Shown here in pieces: positions 1 through 12,549 of a DNA stretch of 64,000 bases. Position numbers and translations under genes: made by a program. The stretch is from Diogma glabrata. Its lineage: Eukaryota; Arthropoda; Insecta; Diptera; Cylindrotomidae. The notes under the pieces were generated by a model. It had not been told where the DNA came from and searched no databases. It worked only from the letters and a program-made list of their open reading frames with translations. Numbering within the stretch: position 1 is the stretch's first letter; each line of letters opens with the position of its first letter. Location: assembly GCA_963693315.1 (NCBI GenBank), contig OY856188.1:192160266-192224265 (forward strand), given 5' to 3'.

Positions 1-1389
1 AATATAAGTCACTTTTACAAAATTTTTATAAATATACAACACACAAATTTTTTTGATAAAACTACAATCTTTTTTCCTTAAAATCCAAAAATAGTTTGTA
101 AATCAAATAAATTTTTGGTTTTTTCAAATAATTTTTTTTTCGCTACGATTAATCCAAAGATCCTAATTCCTATACTGAATATAATATACCTCATGTTTAC
201 AGTCCATTCCTTTCCTCAATGTCTAAAACTGTCCTAGCCGTATTCTAATTGCAAACTGTATTCATAAATGAAACTACTCTGTAATTTTTTAACTTCTCTT
301 TTTGAAGCATTTTTGGGTTTGAAACCCTGGTTGGTTCTAAGCCAGAATTATATATCCTAATACTTGGTGCAGCTCTGCATCACCTTTAAAAATATCGTAT
401 TGAACACGAGATGCACCTGGGTCTGGTTTCACTGTTTAATTCTATTGCAATTTTTGAACAGCTTCTATGAGTCCATCGCACTTTAGATCATTTACCGATG
501 TCCTCATTTATGTATGCTGGTTTTTTTTGCCGCGTTCCATATGCCAATTTCATATTATTAAATAATTTTCTTTTAAAAAAATTCCCAGAAGGCTGTTTCA
601 TCTTGCATTTTTAATTTTGTTATTTTATTTTCTGCAAGATGCCTTACTTGAGTCATTAAAATTCATTGAAAAATTATTTTGCTTAGTACTACCAAGTACC
701 AACTCGCAAATTCCAATCTTCATAGCACGTTTTTACCAATTGTTAAATTTTAAATTTTAGAAAAAGTAATTGCATACTCGGAAACATTGTTTGGTTCAAA
801 TGGACTAAAATAAATGGGATGAAATTTTTTTTATTTTTGATCTATGGGTGTGACAACCTCGTGTCCTCCAGTCCCTGCTGTTGACACAATGTGAGATATC
901 ACATACCACTCGCAATAGCAGTGTCATATCGCTAGCTTAAGTGATATCTTAGAGGTGCTGTGGTATGAACTCTATGGAGTCAACAGCATAGTACCCTCAA
1001 TCTTAGTTATGGAATGTTCCTTGATGATGGCACACAATTGTTTGCTTGAAGAAACGAGCCTACATATAACTTTATAACTAGGTTTTAATTATGGAGGAAG
1101 CCAGTTCGTTACTTGATCAAGGAATATAGCACTAGCTGGAGCATTGGCAACCCAATTTTAGTTTTGTTCCTGCAAATTTTTAAAACAAATTTGTTTTGTA
1201 TCTTTTTTATTGTTATTTCCTCAATGAAATATTGGCATATATCATATTTTATTATGTGTAAAGATTTATTGTTTAGTTATCCATTCTTTAAAAAAAAAAA
1301 TTAAAAACAAAAATTCCGTACATTGATACTTTAGAACGCATGTGCTGTTGTGAAACATATTGTAATTCTTTCTACACAACACATTTTAC
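1..1389. other. AT-rich sequence without recognisable gene
   Basis: No ORF with recognisable features was found. A weak imperfect hairpin is visible at about 878-988 (TGCTGTTGAC paired with GTCAACAGCA). The ORF near 1113-1304 has a low-complexity F/I/Y/S composition typical of chance ORFs in AT-rich DNA. Confidence 0.5.
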
Positions 1390-1632
1390 TTAAAAAGTTA
1401 AAACGAACGAATGAATGAAGGAATGAAAAAAATAAACAATAAAAGAATAAACAAATGAAAGGACGAAAGAATATAATAATGAAACAATGTAAGAATGAAG
1501 GAATGTAAGATTGAAAGGATGAAAAACTAAAGATATGAAAGAATGAAATAATAAATAAAGAAAAGAAAGAAATGAAGGATGAAGAAAGAAAAGAAATTAA
1601 AAAAGAAAAAAGATGTGAGAAGAGAAAAAATT
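1390..1632. repeat. Purine-rich GAATGAAA-like simple repeat
   Basis: About 240 bp of degenerate tandem GAATGAAG/GAAAGAAT motifs on the plus strand, almost free of pyrimidines except T. The S/F-rich 103-aa ORF read from the opposite strand is an artefact of this repeat and is not treated as a gene. Confidence 0.75.
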
Positions 1633-3434
1633 GCAATTTCATATTAATTGTTTAAAAATTGTAATATGAAGCTTAGTGTCAGCGATTGTCTGGGTTATGA
1701 CCTCAACATCACTTATCCTATTTAAATAATTCTTTCACTAATCAATTTACCTTGTTGTAACTAAAATCTGTACAACTTACTACTCGGGGACTAGCCAAAA
1801 ACAGTATGCGTTTACCATGTTCTCTCTACAGTTATTTTTTCTCTTTGTAAAAAGAAATGGTAAATATTTTGATATTCTTGAACTAAAGAAATAAAAACTA
1901 ATAAATGTTTAAGGACAACAATCTAACCGCTCAATATTCAGACATTTTAACAATTATCGTTAATTTTGACTGATTATCCAACATCGTGATTTACTGAATT
2001 ATTTCTAGTCAGAGTGCTTTTGTTGTTGACAAAATTAGTGGAAATAAATGTGCTTGAAACTGAGGTTTCCCTTAGTGATTTTCGATTCCATTATTTTCTT
2101 ATTCAAACAAATTTCAACAAAATCCTTTCCTAACTAATCTGAACAATAATAGAAAAAATATGTTTAATAGAAGATCCAACAATAATTTTTCAATTTCTTA
2201 GATTATTTTCAGTTCTTACAAAAGGAATATGGTATTATGCATATACTTATGTAAATACAATTACCAATACATGAAACGAAGAAAATAAAACTGAAAAGTT
2301 TCAGTCCTATCTATCCACACAATCTCTCGTGAAAATAAAATCCCACACCAGTAAAAAATAAAAATTCATAAAAAGAAAATTTTCCAGTCAACTCAATAAA
2401 AATAACAATAAAATAATAATAAAATAAAACAAAATGGGAAATACTAAAATAGTAATAATCATAACACATATATTCATCTATTCTCTGCCGAAAAGGTGGA
2501 GAAAATGTTTATCGAAGTAGAATTGCGGAAAATGTAAAGTTTGATACAACAAGTGTTTTTTGTTGTTGTTTTTTTAAGCTTATATATTCTCGTAATAGAT
2601 GTTGGTGGGTTGTTATAAGGATTTTCATGGTTTAGTTAGATTGGTAATAAAATATTATGATGATGCGGCTGTTATTGATGATGTGAGATTGTGATGCAAT
2701 TGATAACTTTACATTTATTATTTAGATTACATAATTTGTAAAAATGATGAAAAAAATATCAATTATATGTAAAAGTGGTTTGTTTAGAATGCATAATTCA
2801 AAAACATTAATTCGTTTCTTTTAACTTTAACTCATTAGAAAACTTCTAAAATTCACAACAAAAAAATCTTAAAAAATCCCTATTAAAATTTATCAATAAA
2901 ATATATAATTTTTCACTTTGTTAAAGTTAAACATGGAAATTTATTTAAAACGTTATTTTGATGGTTGGTGAAAATCGCAAATAAAAAATCTTTTCGAGCT
3001 GGCGAAAGTTAATGGTAGTAGAAATAGCTTTGGTTTGGGTAAATATTCTATACAATACAACAACATTTTCACTTTGTGACAGTCATCGTTGGATAAGTTA
3101 GGGTAGATTTGTGTATCAAATCGTGAAAAATCGAATTTCAGTTTTGAAATGTTCATATATTTTGATTTTGTTGTTTGTTTTGGGTTTTTAGAGTTTTGTT
3201 AGATTTTGATTTTTGTGCAACAGCTTTATTTGTTTTTGTGGTATATAGTACTTTAATTATTATGTGAAAGCTAACAAGGAAAATAACACTGTTGGTCTAA
3301 CAAAATCGTTTAGTGACAAGGACACCTGATTTATACATTGCTAATGCTGATTCAAACTTTTGATATGTGATTGTCTTTTTAGTTATTTGAACTTGACAAG
3401 CCTATACCCATGTTATAATTAAATCCGCACTGTC
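1633..3434. other. AT-rich sequence without recognisable gene
   Basis: I see no homology, RNA gene or clear element in this stretch. It contains short A/T-rich simple motifs only. The ORF at 2953-3156 has no recognisable feature. Confidence 0.5.
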
Positions 3435-3718
3435 TTCTAAACTAGTGTTTCTCAACTGATTTCATGCTATGCTACGGGCTAATAAATATTTTAAGATTTA
3501 ATAGCGGGCCTTGCGAAATATTTCATTTCGAATTTTAAGTTTAAAACGCTTCTTATATCAGTAATTTACGCCGATCTTTCTGAGTGAATAAGGTAAATAA
3601 ATATAACATGCCCAACTACAGGAGCAAAATAAAAAAAATATCTTTTCCACGCCTTCCATTCGGAATAATAGTAATTTATTGTGTGTTTAATTCTGTTTAT
3701 TTTATTTTTCGAGCAAAA

Positions 3719-4381
3719 CCCGACTAGCAATTTGTTCAGGTATGCCCTATTGAGATCCGGACCGAATCAGCGTGTAACAAGGTAAATCCTAATAGGGCAT
3801 TTGCATCCAGAACCTATCAGAAATCATACTTGATTTGACTACTAGGGCGTGTCGTATTTGTACTGTTCTGGCCCGGATTTCGAAAACCTTTCTCATCCCT
3901 AGTAGTAAATGCCGGACCAGGGCCAGATCAGAATCATATCTGATTTTCCAATTAAGGTTTGCCCTATTTGTCCTGATCTAAACCCTATTTCATTTTAATA
4001 AATTTCATTTGGTTAAAATTCACTAGAGTATTATCCATTTTAGATATACATAGTTTGCGAAATTTCACATATACTTTAGTTATCGCTTCTCTGCGTTATG
4101 AATACTTATAGGTAAGTATAAAGATAGAATATTTTTATAAACATTTTTGTCTAATGTAGTAGTAAATTTTCTAATTTTCCTAATGAATGTTAAAGAAAAT
4201 TCCCTATTTGAACTGATCCGGGCCTGGTCCGTTTCTGGTAGGGCTGCTTGATCCGGTTTGGATAATTTGAGACATTACATTACTGATCAGGACCTGTTCA
4301 GTGTATCTGATACGGTCCCTATCAGTAGTAGGGCAAGCCGTATCCGGTCCAGATCTGAGCCTTTACATAATGCTAGTCGGG
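3719..4381. mobile_element. 663-bp MITE with CCCGACTAGCA terminal inverted repeats
   Basis: Starts CCCGACTAGCA and ends TGCTAGTCGGG, a perfect 11-bp inverted repeat. Inside, many variants of a motif around TCCGGACC / GGTCCGTT / AGGGCA lie in both orientations, making it internally palindromic. It is much more GC-rich than its surroundings and has no coding capacity. It sits in the left flank of the palindromic repeat that follows: the sequence just outside the MITE (TTTTTCGAGCAAAA before 3719) has its reverse complement at about 5580, so the MITE inserted into an older foldback unit. No clear target duplication was identified. Confidence 0.7.
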
Positions 4382-4394
4382 AAGATTACAATGC

Positions 4395-5575
4395 GAGCTA
4401 GCGTTGCAAATTTGCAAGAGAATAAAATTCATTAAACACGAACCCAATACAACGTTTTATGCTTCCGACAGAATTTGAATTGAATTATTTTAAAATTTAT
4501 GGTAAAACGAATAAAACAAACAATGAATTTTATTTAATTTTTTATACCATTGACTCCAAACTATTAAATAAATTTTATTCAATTTCGATACCTATTTAAT
4601 TGTTTGACATTTTAAAAATGAAATGACATACAATGAAAGACTTCAAAGTTCTAACTACTAATACTAATTGAGAAACCAAAAAAAAACAATCATAAAAATT
4701 GCTAATTTTCCAAATGAAAATTTAATTCAATTTATTCATAGCAGCATTTGCCTTTTTCAATATTCGACCGAGGAATATGTGCATTAGTTAAAATTAGTCA
4801 TTTTTTATATAATCAGAGCGAAAATGGTTTTTTGATTTTTTTATAATATACAATCAAATTATTCAACACAATTATCATCAACACAATAAAATAAATTGTT
4901 TATCTTTCCGGCCACTATAACTATTGGTTTACTTGTGTTTTTTAGAACCATAATTGTGTGCGTTATTGGTATTGATTGAATAAAATAAACAGCTGTTAAT
5001 TTTATTCTGTTGCGTGAATGCTACAGAACTGAATAAAACAATTTATTTGATTGTATTGAATTCTAAAATAATCTTTTTTGATTGCATTTCATAAATAATT
5101 TGACCGTATTTTATAAAAAAAATCAAAGAAAACATTTTCGCTCTGATTATATAAAAAACAATAAATTCAAACTAATGCGCATGTCACTCTCTCGAATATT
5201 GAAAAAAGCAAGGGCGACTTCGATCAAATTGAATTAAATTTCTATTGTAGAAAAAATTTATTTTTATGATTTTTTTGGTTTCTCAACTCCCATTAACATA
5301 AAATTTGATCTCTTTCATTATAGGTTTTTTCATTTTCAAAATACCAAATAATTAAATATGCATCAAAATAGAATAAAATTCATTTAATTGTTTGGAATTA
5401 ATGGTACAATAAAAAAATAAAATTCATTGTTTTTTTGTTCGGATTTCTAGTTTTACCAATGAATTTTAAAATAACTTAATTTAAATTAATACATGATACA
5501 CTGTCGGAAGGATAAAACGTTGTATTGGGTTCGTGTTTAATGAATTTTATTCTCTCGCAAATTTGCAAATGCGTA
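4395..5575. repeat. AT-rich palindromic (foldback) repeat, about 590-bp arms
   Basis: Imperfect inverted repeat centred near 4984. Matching blocks include GCAAATTTGCAAGAGAATAA near 4404 against its complement near 5560, a GTTTTATcCTTCCGACAG-type block at each outer flank, and AATCAGAGCGAAAATG near 4813 against CATTTTCGCTCTGATT near 5133. A further partial inverted copy of its centre (AAACAGCTGTTAATTTTATT) appears at about 5640-5695. No ORF. Interpreted as an old foldback MITE. Confidence 0.65.
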
Positions 5576-5777
5576 AACTTTTGCTCGAAAAATAAAATAT
5601 ATCATTAAAGAATGACCCAATAAAATAATATTGTGTTCCGCAGCAATTGCGCAACAGAATAAGATTAACAACTGTTTATTTTATTTATTCTATTAAAGCC
5701 TTAGATTATATAATTCAAAGGCTAATCAATATCACAAATTTGGTATACGTACACTATAAAATAATAAAAAAAATACT

Positions 5778-5785
5778 GAAGTTCT
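5778..5785 (+). repeat. Target-site duplication, left copy (GAAGTTCT)
   Basis: The 8-mer GAAGTTCT immediately precedes the palindrome tip GGCAGTTCTTTGAAGTC. The identical 8-mer in the same orientation immediately follows the other tip at 24679-24686. A perfect 8-bp direct repeat at both borders is the signature of DDE transposition (hAT, P and Merlin superfamilies make 8 to 9-bp duplications). Confidence 0.85.
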
Positions 5786-6936
5786 GGCAGTTCTTTGAAG
5801 TCTTTGGCCCCTCGATTTGAGATTTTTTTTTTTTAGTTGATGCTAAACCAAGACGAAAATGTTAAGGGCACTTATCAAAATTGTGCCCGGTTCTCGAGAT
5901 ATGGCCTTTTGAAAAAAAAAATTTCCATATAAAAATCACTTTTTTGTAAACTGTAGTGTCGGTCAATATCGATGATTTTTATAATAATTTAAATAAAATT
6001 AACACTTTTTTTCATAAAAATTGAATAAGATACATACCTGATATATATAAAAATAATTGCACTAATTTAAAAAATACTTAACACATAATAATTTAATTAT
6101 GAAATATGGTAAAAAAAAACCATATTTTCGAAAAAGTAAACAATGATTTTGACATTTCTTAATAAACAAAGTTGAAGTTTCGAACATATGATTCTAAAAT
6201 ATGATTAAGTGCTGCCATTCTAAAATTTTTGAATGTACTAAAACTAAAATGAAAATCAAAACCATAATTTATTTTAGTACATATTGAAGGTTTTGTCTAA
6301 CGGCTATTTTTATTTTATCTACTTAAATTTTTAATAAACGATTTTAAATGCACAAAAAATTTTTAAATATATAAATTAAAAATAAATAATCAATAAAGCA
6401 AGTAACTCAATTGATTTTTAATGCAATGATTATTATAAAATAACAAATTTTAGATTGAATGACATACGGCAATTTCATTTTAGCTATCAAACTAGGTTAA
6501 GGAAAGACTCAGATTTAAAAGTTGGTTCATTATATTTATTTAAATGAAATAAAACTAATGAAATTTAAATTTGTACAATCTGCATTGGATTTTATCTAAT
6601 TCAGGTAAATTATAGATTATATCATATTATACATATATTGTGTTAAAAAATTTAAATTTTATAGTGCTAGGCACCATGGTGTAGTTTTTTGTTTTAATAT
6701 AATATTATTTTTATAACAGTGAAGTCTCTCTGAAAGAATGGAATTTGATTTTTTTGTCCTGCACATGTTTACCACAACAGCAATTATATAAATTTATATA
6801 TAATTATAAATATTTTAATTATTTTATATTTTTCGTTTTTATATTACTAAAAATAAATAATATTAAAATCAATAAAAAAAATTAATTTATTTATATAAAC
6901 TTCAAATATTTTATAAATATTTGTTGTAATTAATTA
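5786..6936. other. Tip and subterminal region of left arm, non-coding
   Basis: The first ~150 bases (GGCAGTTCTTTGAAGTC, then a TTGGCCCCTCG motif, a T tract, and a GGGCACTTATC / GTGCCCGG pair) are the most GC-rich part and presumably hold transposase binding sites. That function is inferred. The rest is AT-rich with no ORF or recognised motif. The mirror is 23528-24678. Confidence 0.5.
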
Positions 6937-7630
6937 TTTTTTTAACGACTGTCATAGAAAATAATGTTTTCTATCTATCAGGTTAAAAGAGAAAGTTGGC
7001 TTTTGCTGTTTAGCGAGCATTTTTAAATTTTTTCTGCTCTTAAGCGGAAAGTAAAAACACAAGTAAAACAAAAGACATAATGAACAAAGAAATAATATTA
7101 AAATTTTTTAATTTCTTCTCTCCAAAACACTTTTGATTTTTTGGCTCTATAACCCGAGGACTTCTTTTTTTAAAAAGGCATAAATCTTTTATATTTGCTA
7201 ATATCCAAATTTTCTTAAACGATGAATGTTGATTTTAACATTGAATAATTTGACCACATTTTTGAAGACTTTTTTGTCTGCGATAGTTCACCAAAATATG
7301 CCAAAAACACATCTTCAGAATTTACATTTTACTGTTTTTTTGTTCTTACACCAATTGATAAATATAAATAATAGGTAAGCTTTTTCATACCGGACTTTAG
7401 ATTTTTCAGGCAACAGATCTAAAGTTAAATTGTTGGCTGCTTCTTTTATATGAAGTGAAGTGCTAATTATATCACTTTCATCACTACTGCTCATTTTAAA
7501 TTATTTTTATTTAAAAATAGATATAAACTCTGTATAAATTTTAAATTTAAAATTTTAACTTGACGTCCGATACGTTTTTTAAACAACAAATAAATGCCTC
7601 CTTGGCCACAGTCGGCAGTCGTTAAAAAAA
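6937..7630. mobile_element. Nested TIR element carrying a recombinase fragment (left arm)
   Basis: Bounded by TTTTTTTAACGACTGTC at 6937 and the inverted counterpart GGCAGTCGTTAAAAAAA ending at 7630. It contains a minus-strand broken N-terminal fragment of a Crypton-like tyrosine recombinase. The right-arm mirror is 22822-23527, which carries 12 extra net bases near its inner end. Cryptons normally lack terminal inverted repeats, so the element probably captured the fragment. Confidence 0.55.
7106..7494 (-). pseudogene. Crypton-like tyrosine recombinase, N-terminal fragment (left arm)
   Basis: Mirror of 22970-23358; see that entry for the reading. The start codon complement is at 7492-7494. 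The fragment is broken by a frameshift and stops, so it cannot encode a functional recombinase. Confidence 0.6.
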
Positions 7631-7647
7631 TAGTATGTATGCTTTGG

Positions 7648-7743
7648 GCAGAAAGTAACATTGCTGCTCTGGCATGATTTCTGGTTTCGGCTGCGCCTCA
7701 ACTAGCAATTTTCATGCACGAGCAGCAATGAATTACTTTTTGC
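7648..7743. repeat. Hairpin repeat (left arm)
   Basis: GCAGAAAGTAACATTGCTGC at 7648 pairs with the complement of 7720-7743 (GAGCAGCAATGAATTACTTT...), with one 2-base gap, across a loop of about 50 bases. The mirror in the right arm is about 22709-22804. The 3' flank TATACAATGTACTATTAT recurs at about 27245, next to another GCGCCTCA-containing sequence, which suggests a dispersed hairpin repeat family. Confidence 0.55.
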
Positions 7744-8845
7744 TCTTAATATACAATGTACTATTATCCTCTGTTCATTTTAGTTTTTGTGTTTGCCGCT
7801 TAATAGTTATAAATTATTATTAGTTCTGTGTTCTGTCACTTCTCTTTGTGGCAGTGCAATTTTTGTCTACCATAATATTAATGTCATAGATATTTTAGAT
7901 AACCTTATTTCTTTTTGTCAAAAATGTTTTCTTAAATAAGAGTCTGTTAGAATTAAAACTAATAGTTGAGTAAAAATAAATATTAAATTTTTTAAGAATA
8001 AAAGGCAATGTTAAGTGATAGAATATTTACATAAAGATATGATTATATTTTTGGATATATATATTTTTGTAAAACTTATCTGAAATATGCCACATGGCCT
8101 GTAATATAACCTATTGTATCATTATGTTACAGGCGCCTTTAAATCTTATGTATAACTAAAGAAGAATTAAAATAAATTAATACAAGAAGTATTCAATTAT
8201 TAAAAGAAATATTTATTTGTCCTATATATATGCCTGAAAAGAAAGAAAGCATAAAAAATAACAATATTTATTCAATTAAGTAGCACTTTTAACTCAAAAT
8301 CATTAAAAAAATTGATGTAAATCAAAAATTACGTTATTAAATTAAATTCAGTTGCTATCATCAACTTTTCAGATGATAGTATTTATTATTTTTGACTGTA
8401 GATGGCGAAAAGATCAAAAACTGCAAGAAAATACAAATAACTTTACGAAGTAATAATAATTTTTAAACAACAATTTCTAAAAAGACAGTAGTTATTTAGT
8501 ATTAATATATTTATTATATTATATAATCGATTATATCTAAATTAGTGGTTTATAAATTGTAAATAAATTATATACTGTAAAAACAAATGAAACGTCAAAA
8601 TGGCGACAACACATTATAGAGCAATTGCTGTAGCATGTACAAGAAGAAAATGCGCTAAGATTTGAAAAAAAAAAATGTGAATCTAAAATACGTAAAGAAA
8701 ATACGTAAACGTAAAATTTTGACATTCAAATCTTGAGTATATGTATTTAATCATTTTATACCTAATATTGTTATGATTTTAATATGAAAATCAAGTAATG
8801 TGATAATCGGTTTTACACCGGTTGAATTTGCAGATGAAATCATCT

Positions 8846-9491
8846 GGGGTGCGTTTCGAAATTAACTATGGTTAACCGCGGTTAACTCTACTCTACCAAA
8901 TGTCGTTCCATAATTAACCGCAAAATAACAAATTTACTGGATGACAGATGCACTATCGTTCCAAAACTATAAAAATTAGTTGTCATAGTAAATTGTGACG
9001 TCACTACTTTAACTTTGTTACTCAAGTCTAGAGTAGAGTTTGTTGAGGTTCTAATGTCAAAACATATAAATATTTAAAACGACATGTCAACCGATTTATA
9101 AAACACAATATAATTTTTTATAATAAAAGAAAATTCTAATTGTTGTGGAAAAAAAAGTTAGAAATTATATTGTTTTGTGAATATATCGTACATTTAATTA
9201 TTATTTACTAAGTATTTAATAATTTTTGGTGAAATGTGTTATTTTTATTTGATACTTAAGACTGAAAAATAAATTATAGAAATAAAAACATACACTACAT
9301 TTTTAGTTTTATTTATCGTAATTAGAATATTAGTTTTTATTAATTTTGAATTTTTAGCGGTCTTTTACAATTTAACTTTGACAGCTTTACTATAATAATT
9401 TGAATTTCATATTTGACGTCACTATTTTGACTATGACATTAGTGACATTGTTACCTTATGGTTAACCGTGGTTAATTTCGAAACGCACCCC
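8846..9491. mobile_element. 646-bp MITE with GGGGTGCGTTTCGAAATTAA ends (left arm)
   Basis: The left end GGGGTGCGTTTCGAAATTAA is matched by its inverted copy at 9470-9491. Next to each end GGTTAACC motifs repeat: TGGTTAACCGCGGTTAAC inside the left end, and GGTTAACCGTGGTTAA inside the right. No coding capacity. No clear target duplication. The right-arm mirror is 20962-21607. Confidence 0.7.
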
Positions 9492-10460
9492 TGACAATTT
9501 TCTAGCAGTTAATTAGTAAACCAAATAATTTTTCAAAAAGTCAGTTGCTATCGGCTAACTTTTCTTGCTGTTTTTATATCTATCTCGCGCATGCTATCCC
9601 TCTTTTTCTCATACAAAATATTTGTCATCAACTTTTCAGATTATGAACTGCAAAATTGATTATGAGAGCTGAATTCAATTTGTGTGTAATAGCACCATTA
9701 TATTCACTCTAAAAAATTAATTTGTTTTCTATTTACCTGTACAGCACAAAAAGTAAATTTTTCTATTAATACCAAAAACAAAACAAACATCAAAGTTTGA
9801 ATAAGAAATTTATTAGTCGTTGAAAAAAAAATTAAAATGATTCCTGGGATTGAATTGAGTAATGTCGAATTCTTTTCACCCAAATCCATAAAAAAAATGA
9901 TGTAATTCAAAAAATATGTTCAATTGACGCAAAAAATCAATTTTTTTTCCGATTTACATAAAAAAAAAAGTTCATTTTTTCGTAAATTTTTTTGACATTA
10001 CTAAAGAAAATTTAAAAAATTAACGTTTTGTTAACGACAATTTTTATATAACTATGAATTGTTCAATTTTGAAAGATTAAGTATTGTGTTTTATACGATA
10101 TATTTACAATAATGTTACTAAAATGTAATAAAATAAAATCTAATAAAGACACATACAAGGAATGCATATATTCTACAGCAGTTGTGAATAAAAGAAATAT
10201 AATTTAGGTCCACAGTGAACAAAAAATTGATAATTATCAAACAAAACATTTATTTAAAATATTATATGACTAAAAACTATAAAATAATTTCACATGTACA
10301 TATTTCGAGCCGAATATTTATTAATTATAACTAACTATGTATAGACGAGCTTAAGTAAAATTGCCCTTCATTATTTGTTATTTATGGCAACCCTATTTTT
10401 GTAGAAATATGTACCGTTAAAAACGATACATATATAAATTTTATTTCAGAATAAAATTAA

Positions 10461-10527
10461 AATATCGGAAGATTGGAATTCAAGTTGTAATAAAATATCG
10501 GAAGGAGATTGGAATTCAAGTTGTAAT
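10461..10527. repeat. Short tandem duplication (left arm)
   Basis: AAATATCGG-AAG...ATTGGAATTCAAGTTGTAAT occurs twice in a row, the second copy with 4 extra bases. The mirror lies at about 19926-19992. The ORF just downstream (10636-10842) has no recognisable protein feature. Confidence 0.6.
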
Positions 10528-12549
10528 CCCAATTACACATGGTTTATTCCATTATAGTAGTATGTTACTATTTCTATTGAATTTTATTTCTTAGTAATAA
10601 TAAATTATTCCATTTATTAGTGATAGGCGTTCGTCGTGGAAGGTATGCAAAATCAAAACAGAAATATGACAAACAATTTTTATATATACAAAAAATGCAA
10701 TCTGCTTATAATGAGATTTCACGGTATATTATTTCATAAGATATTTATTTTTGATCGAGTTTGTAAAAAATATTTTTTTTATTTACAGATATTTTGCAAT
10801 TACAACAATGATGGCCACCACTACATACCCGAGAAGAATTGAATTTTTTTTTTTTTAAATAAAATGTACCAATTAACAGCACATACGGTTAAATGAGCTA
10901 TTGTCACAAGAAATTATGTTATGTGAATTTGTCCTAAACATATTTGATTAAACATTTAAATTTCTAGTAATTACGTTTTTTAATAAAATGTGTTGTGTAA
11001 TGCACAGACGAAGTTGTATCGGTTTCTCATCTACCGTATATAAATGATCTGAAAAATAAATCCGTCTCAAAAGAACGTTCGCATGATTTGTACACGAAAT
11101 ATTTCAACATTACTTATAAGCTCGTTTTGTAAAATATGCTAAATTGTATCTAATATCAACAAGTGGATAGGCCGATCGCTAAGATAGTTTTAAACACAAA
11201 ATCGGCGTAACTTTGTACTGAATAAATCATCACTGAGAAGCCTAGTTATATTGAGCAACACATTGATTGATCTCGACTCAACATATTCTTTTACCATTTT
11301 AGGGCGGATCACTTTCGGAGAATTAAGAAAACAAACAAGAGTAGTTTTTTTATTTCACCACAATTGAAAATTGCGTGTGTGAGTTATATGCTTAAAAAAA
11401 GGTTTGTAAAAAAAAGATATGCTTAAAGAAATATTTGTAACAGTTTTACATCCTAGCTTTCGGTTTGTCAATTCCGGAAAAAAAACTACAATAAAAGTTA
11501 TGTCTGTTTGGATACTACAGCTAATGAACTGATTTTGATGAAACTTTGGCAAAATATGGAGAATTATTTGAGAAGGAACTGATAAACCTTTGATCGGTAA
11601 TGGACAAAGAGATGGGAGCATGTGGCGATCGGAGAACCTGGTTTTATAATTAGATCTACGTAAAATCTATCACAATAGTTAGCCATTAATTGAAGCATTT
11701 GAGATATTATAAGCTCATTAAATATCCAGAACATTTTGTTTCCAGAGCTTTGGTTAAATCAGCCTATTCATTACCGTCGCCAATATTTTTATATAGAAAA
11801 AGAGGAAGAATGTTTTGAAGATAGGTTTAAGGAACAAATAGGAATATCCCTTGGGAATATCCCTTGAACAAAAAAAAATCTAAATTTAAAATCAATTTTT
11901 GCTAATCATTTAATTTTCGATAATAACCATCAGTTTTGAACATAATGTTTTTGTATTTGTGTAAAAATGTATTTTGGATCTGGATGGATTCACTTGAAGA
12001 GTTTGTAATTTACATCGCAATATACTATTCGCTTATACTGTACACGACTCCCTCGTTATACTGTAAAAAAACGAATATTTATGTTACAAAATGACAATTT
12101 GAAAATATTGTATATTACCGTTTTCCAGAAAATGTTGTCTTCAAGTGCCATATAAACAGCTGCCAAATCTCTGTATTCCCACTAACAACTGTTAATGTGT
12201 TAAACCATCTTCTGAATATTTTTGAAAATATTGTAATTTTGAGCTGCTGTTGAAATCATTACGCTCATTGAAAATAATGCTATAGGCTAAAAATAATATT
12301 GAATAAAATATTAATTAATTAAAATAAGATAATTTGTATGTTATAATTGTAAATAAATAACTTGAATCTATGTTTACTGATCGTAAGCTGACAAGTTTAG
12401 CGTTACCCGGAATGCACCTATGGGAGGTAAAGCCAGCAAGAGCATTCCGTGTCCCTCCGTCTGTTTGTCATAAGAATTCTCTTTTCCAAAGTGCTGCATT
12501 TATAACTGAAGTGCTTTAGTGTACAATTATCCCAACTTTAAAATTATGT

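Noticed and set aside
878..988. Imperfect hairpin TGCTGTTGAC...GTCAACAGCA
   Set aside because: Short arms and a poorly paired interior; not enough to call an element or RNA gene.
1331..1642. 103-aa Ser/Phe-rich minus-strand ORF
   Set aside because: Translation of a purine-rich simple repeat; no real protein features.
10636..10842. Possible two-exon mini-gene (GTATGC donor, TTTACAG acceptor) in the left arm
   Set aside because: Splice-like strings are frequent in AT-rich DNA, and the encoded peptide shows no recognisable features. The duplication in the right arm gives no independent support.
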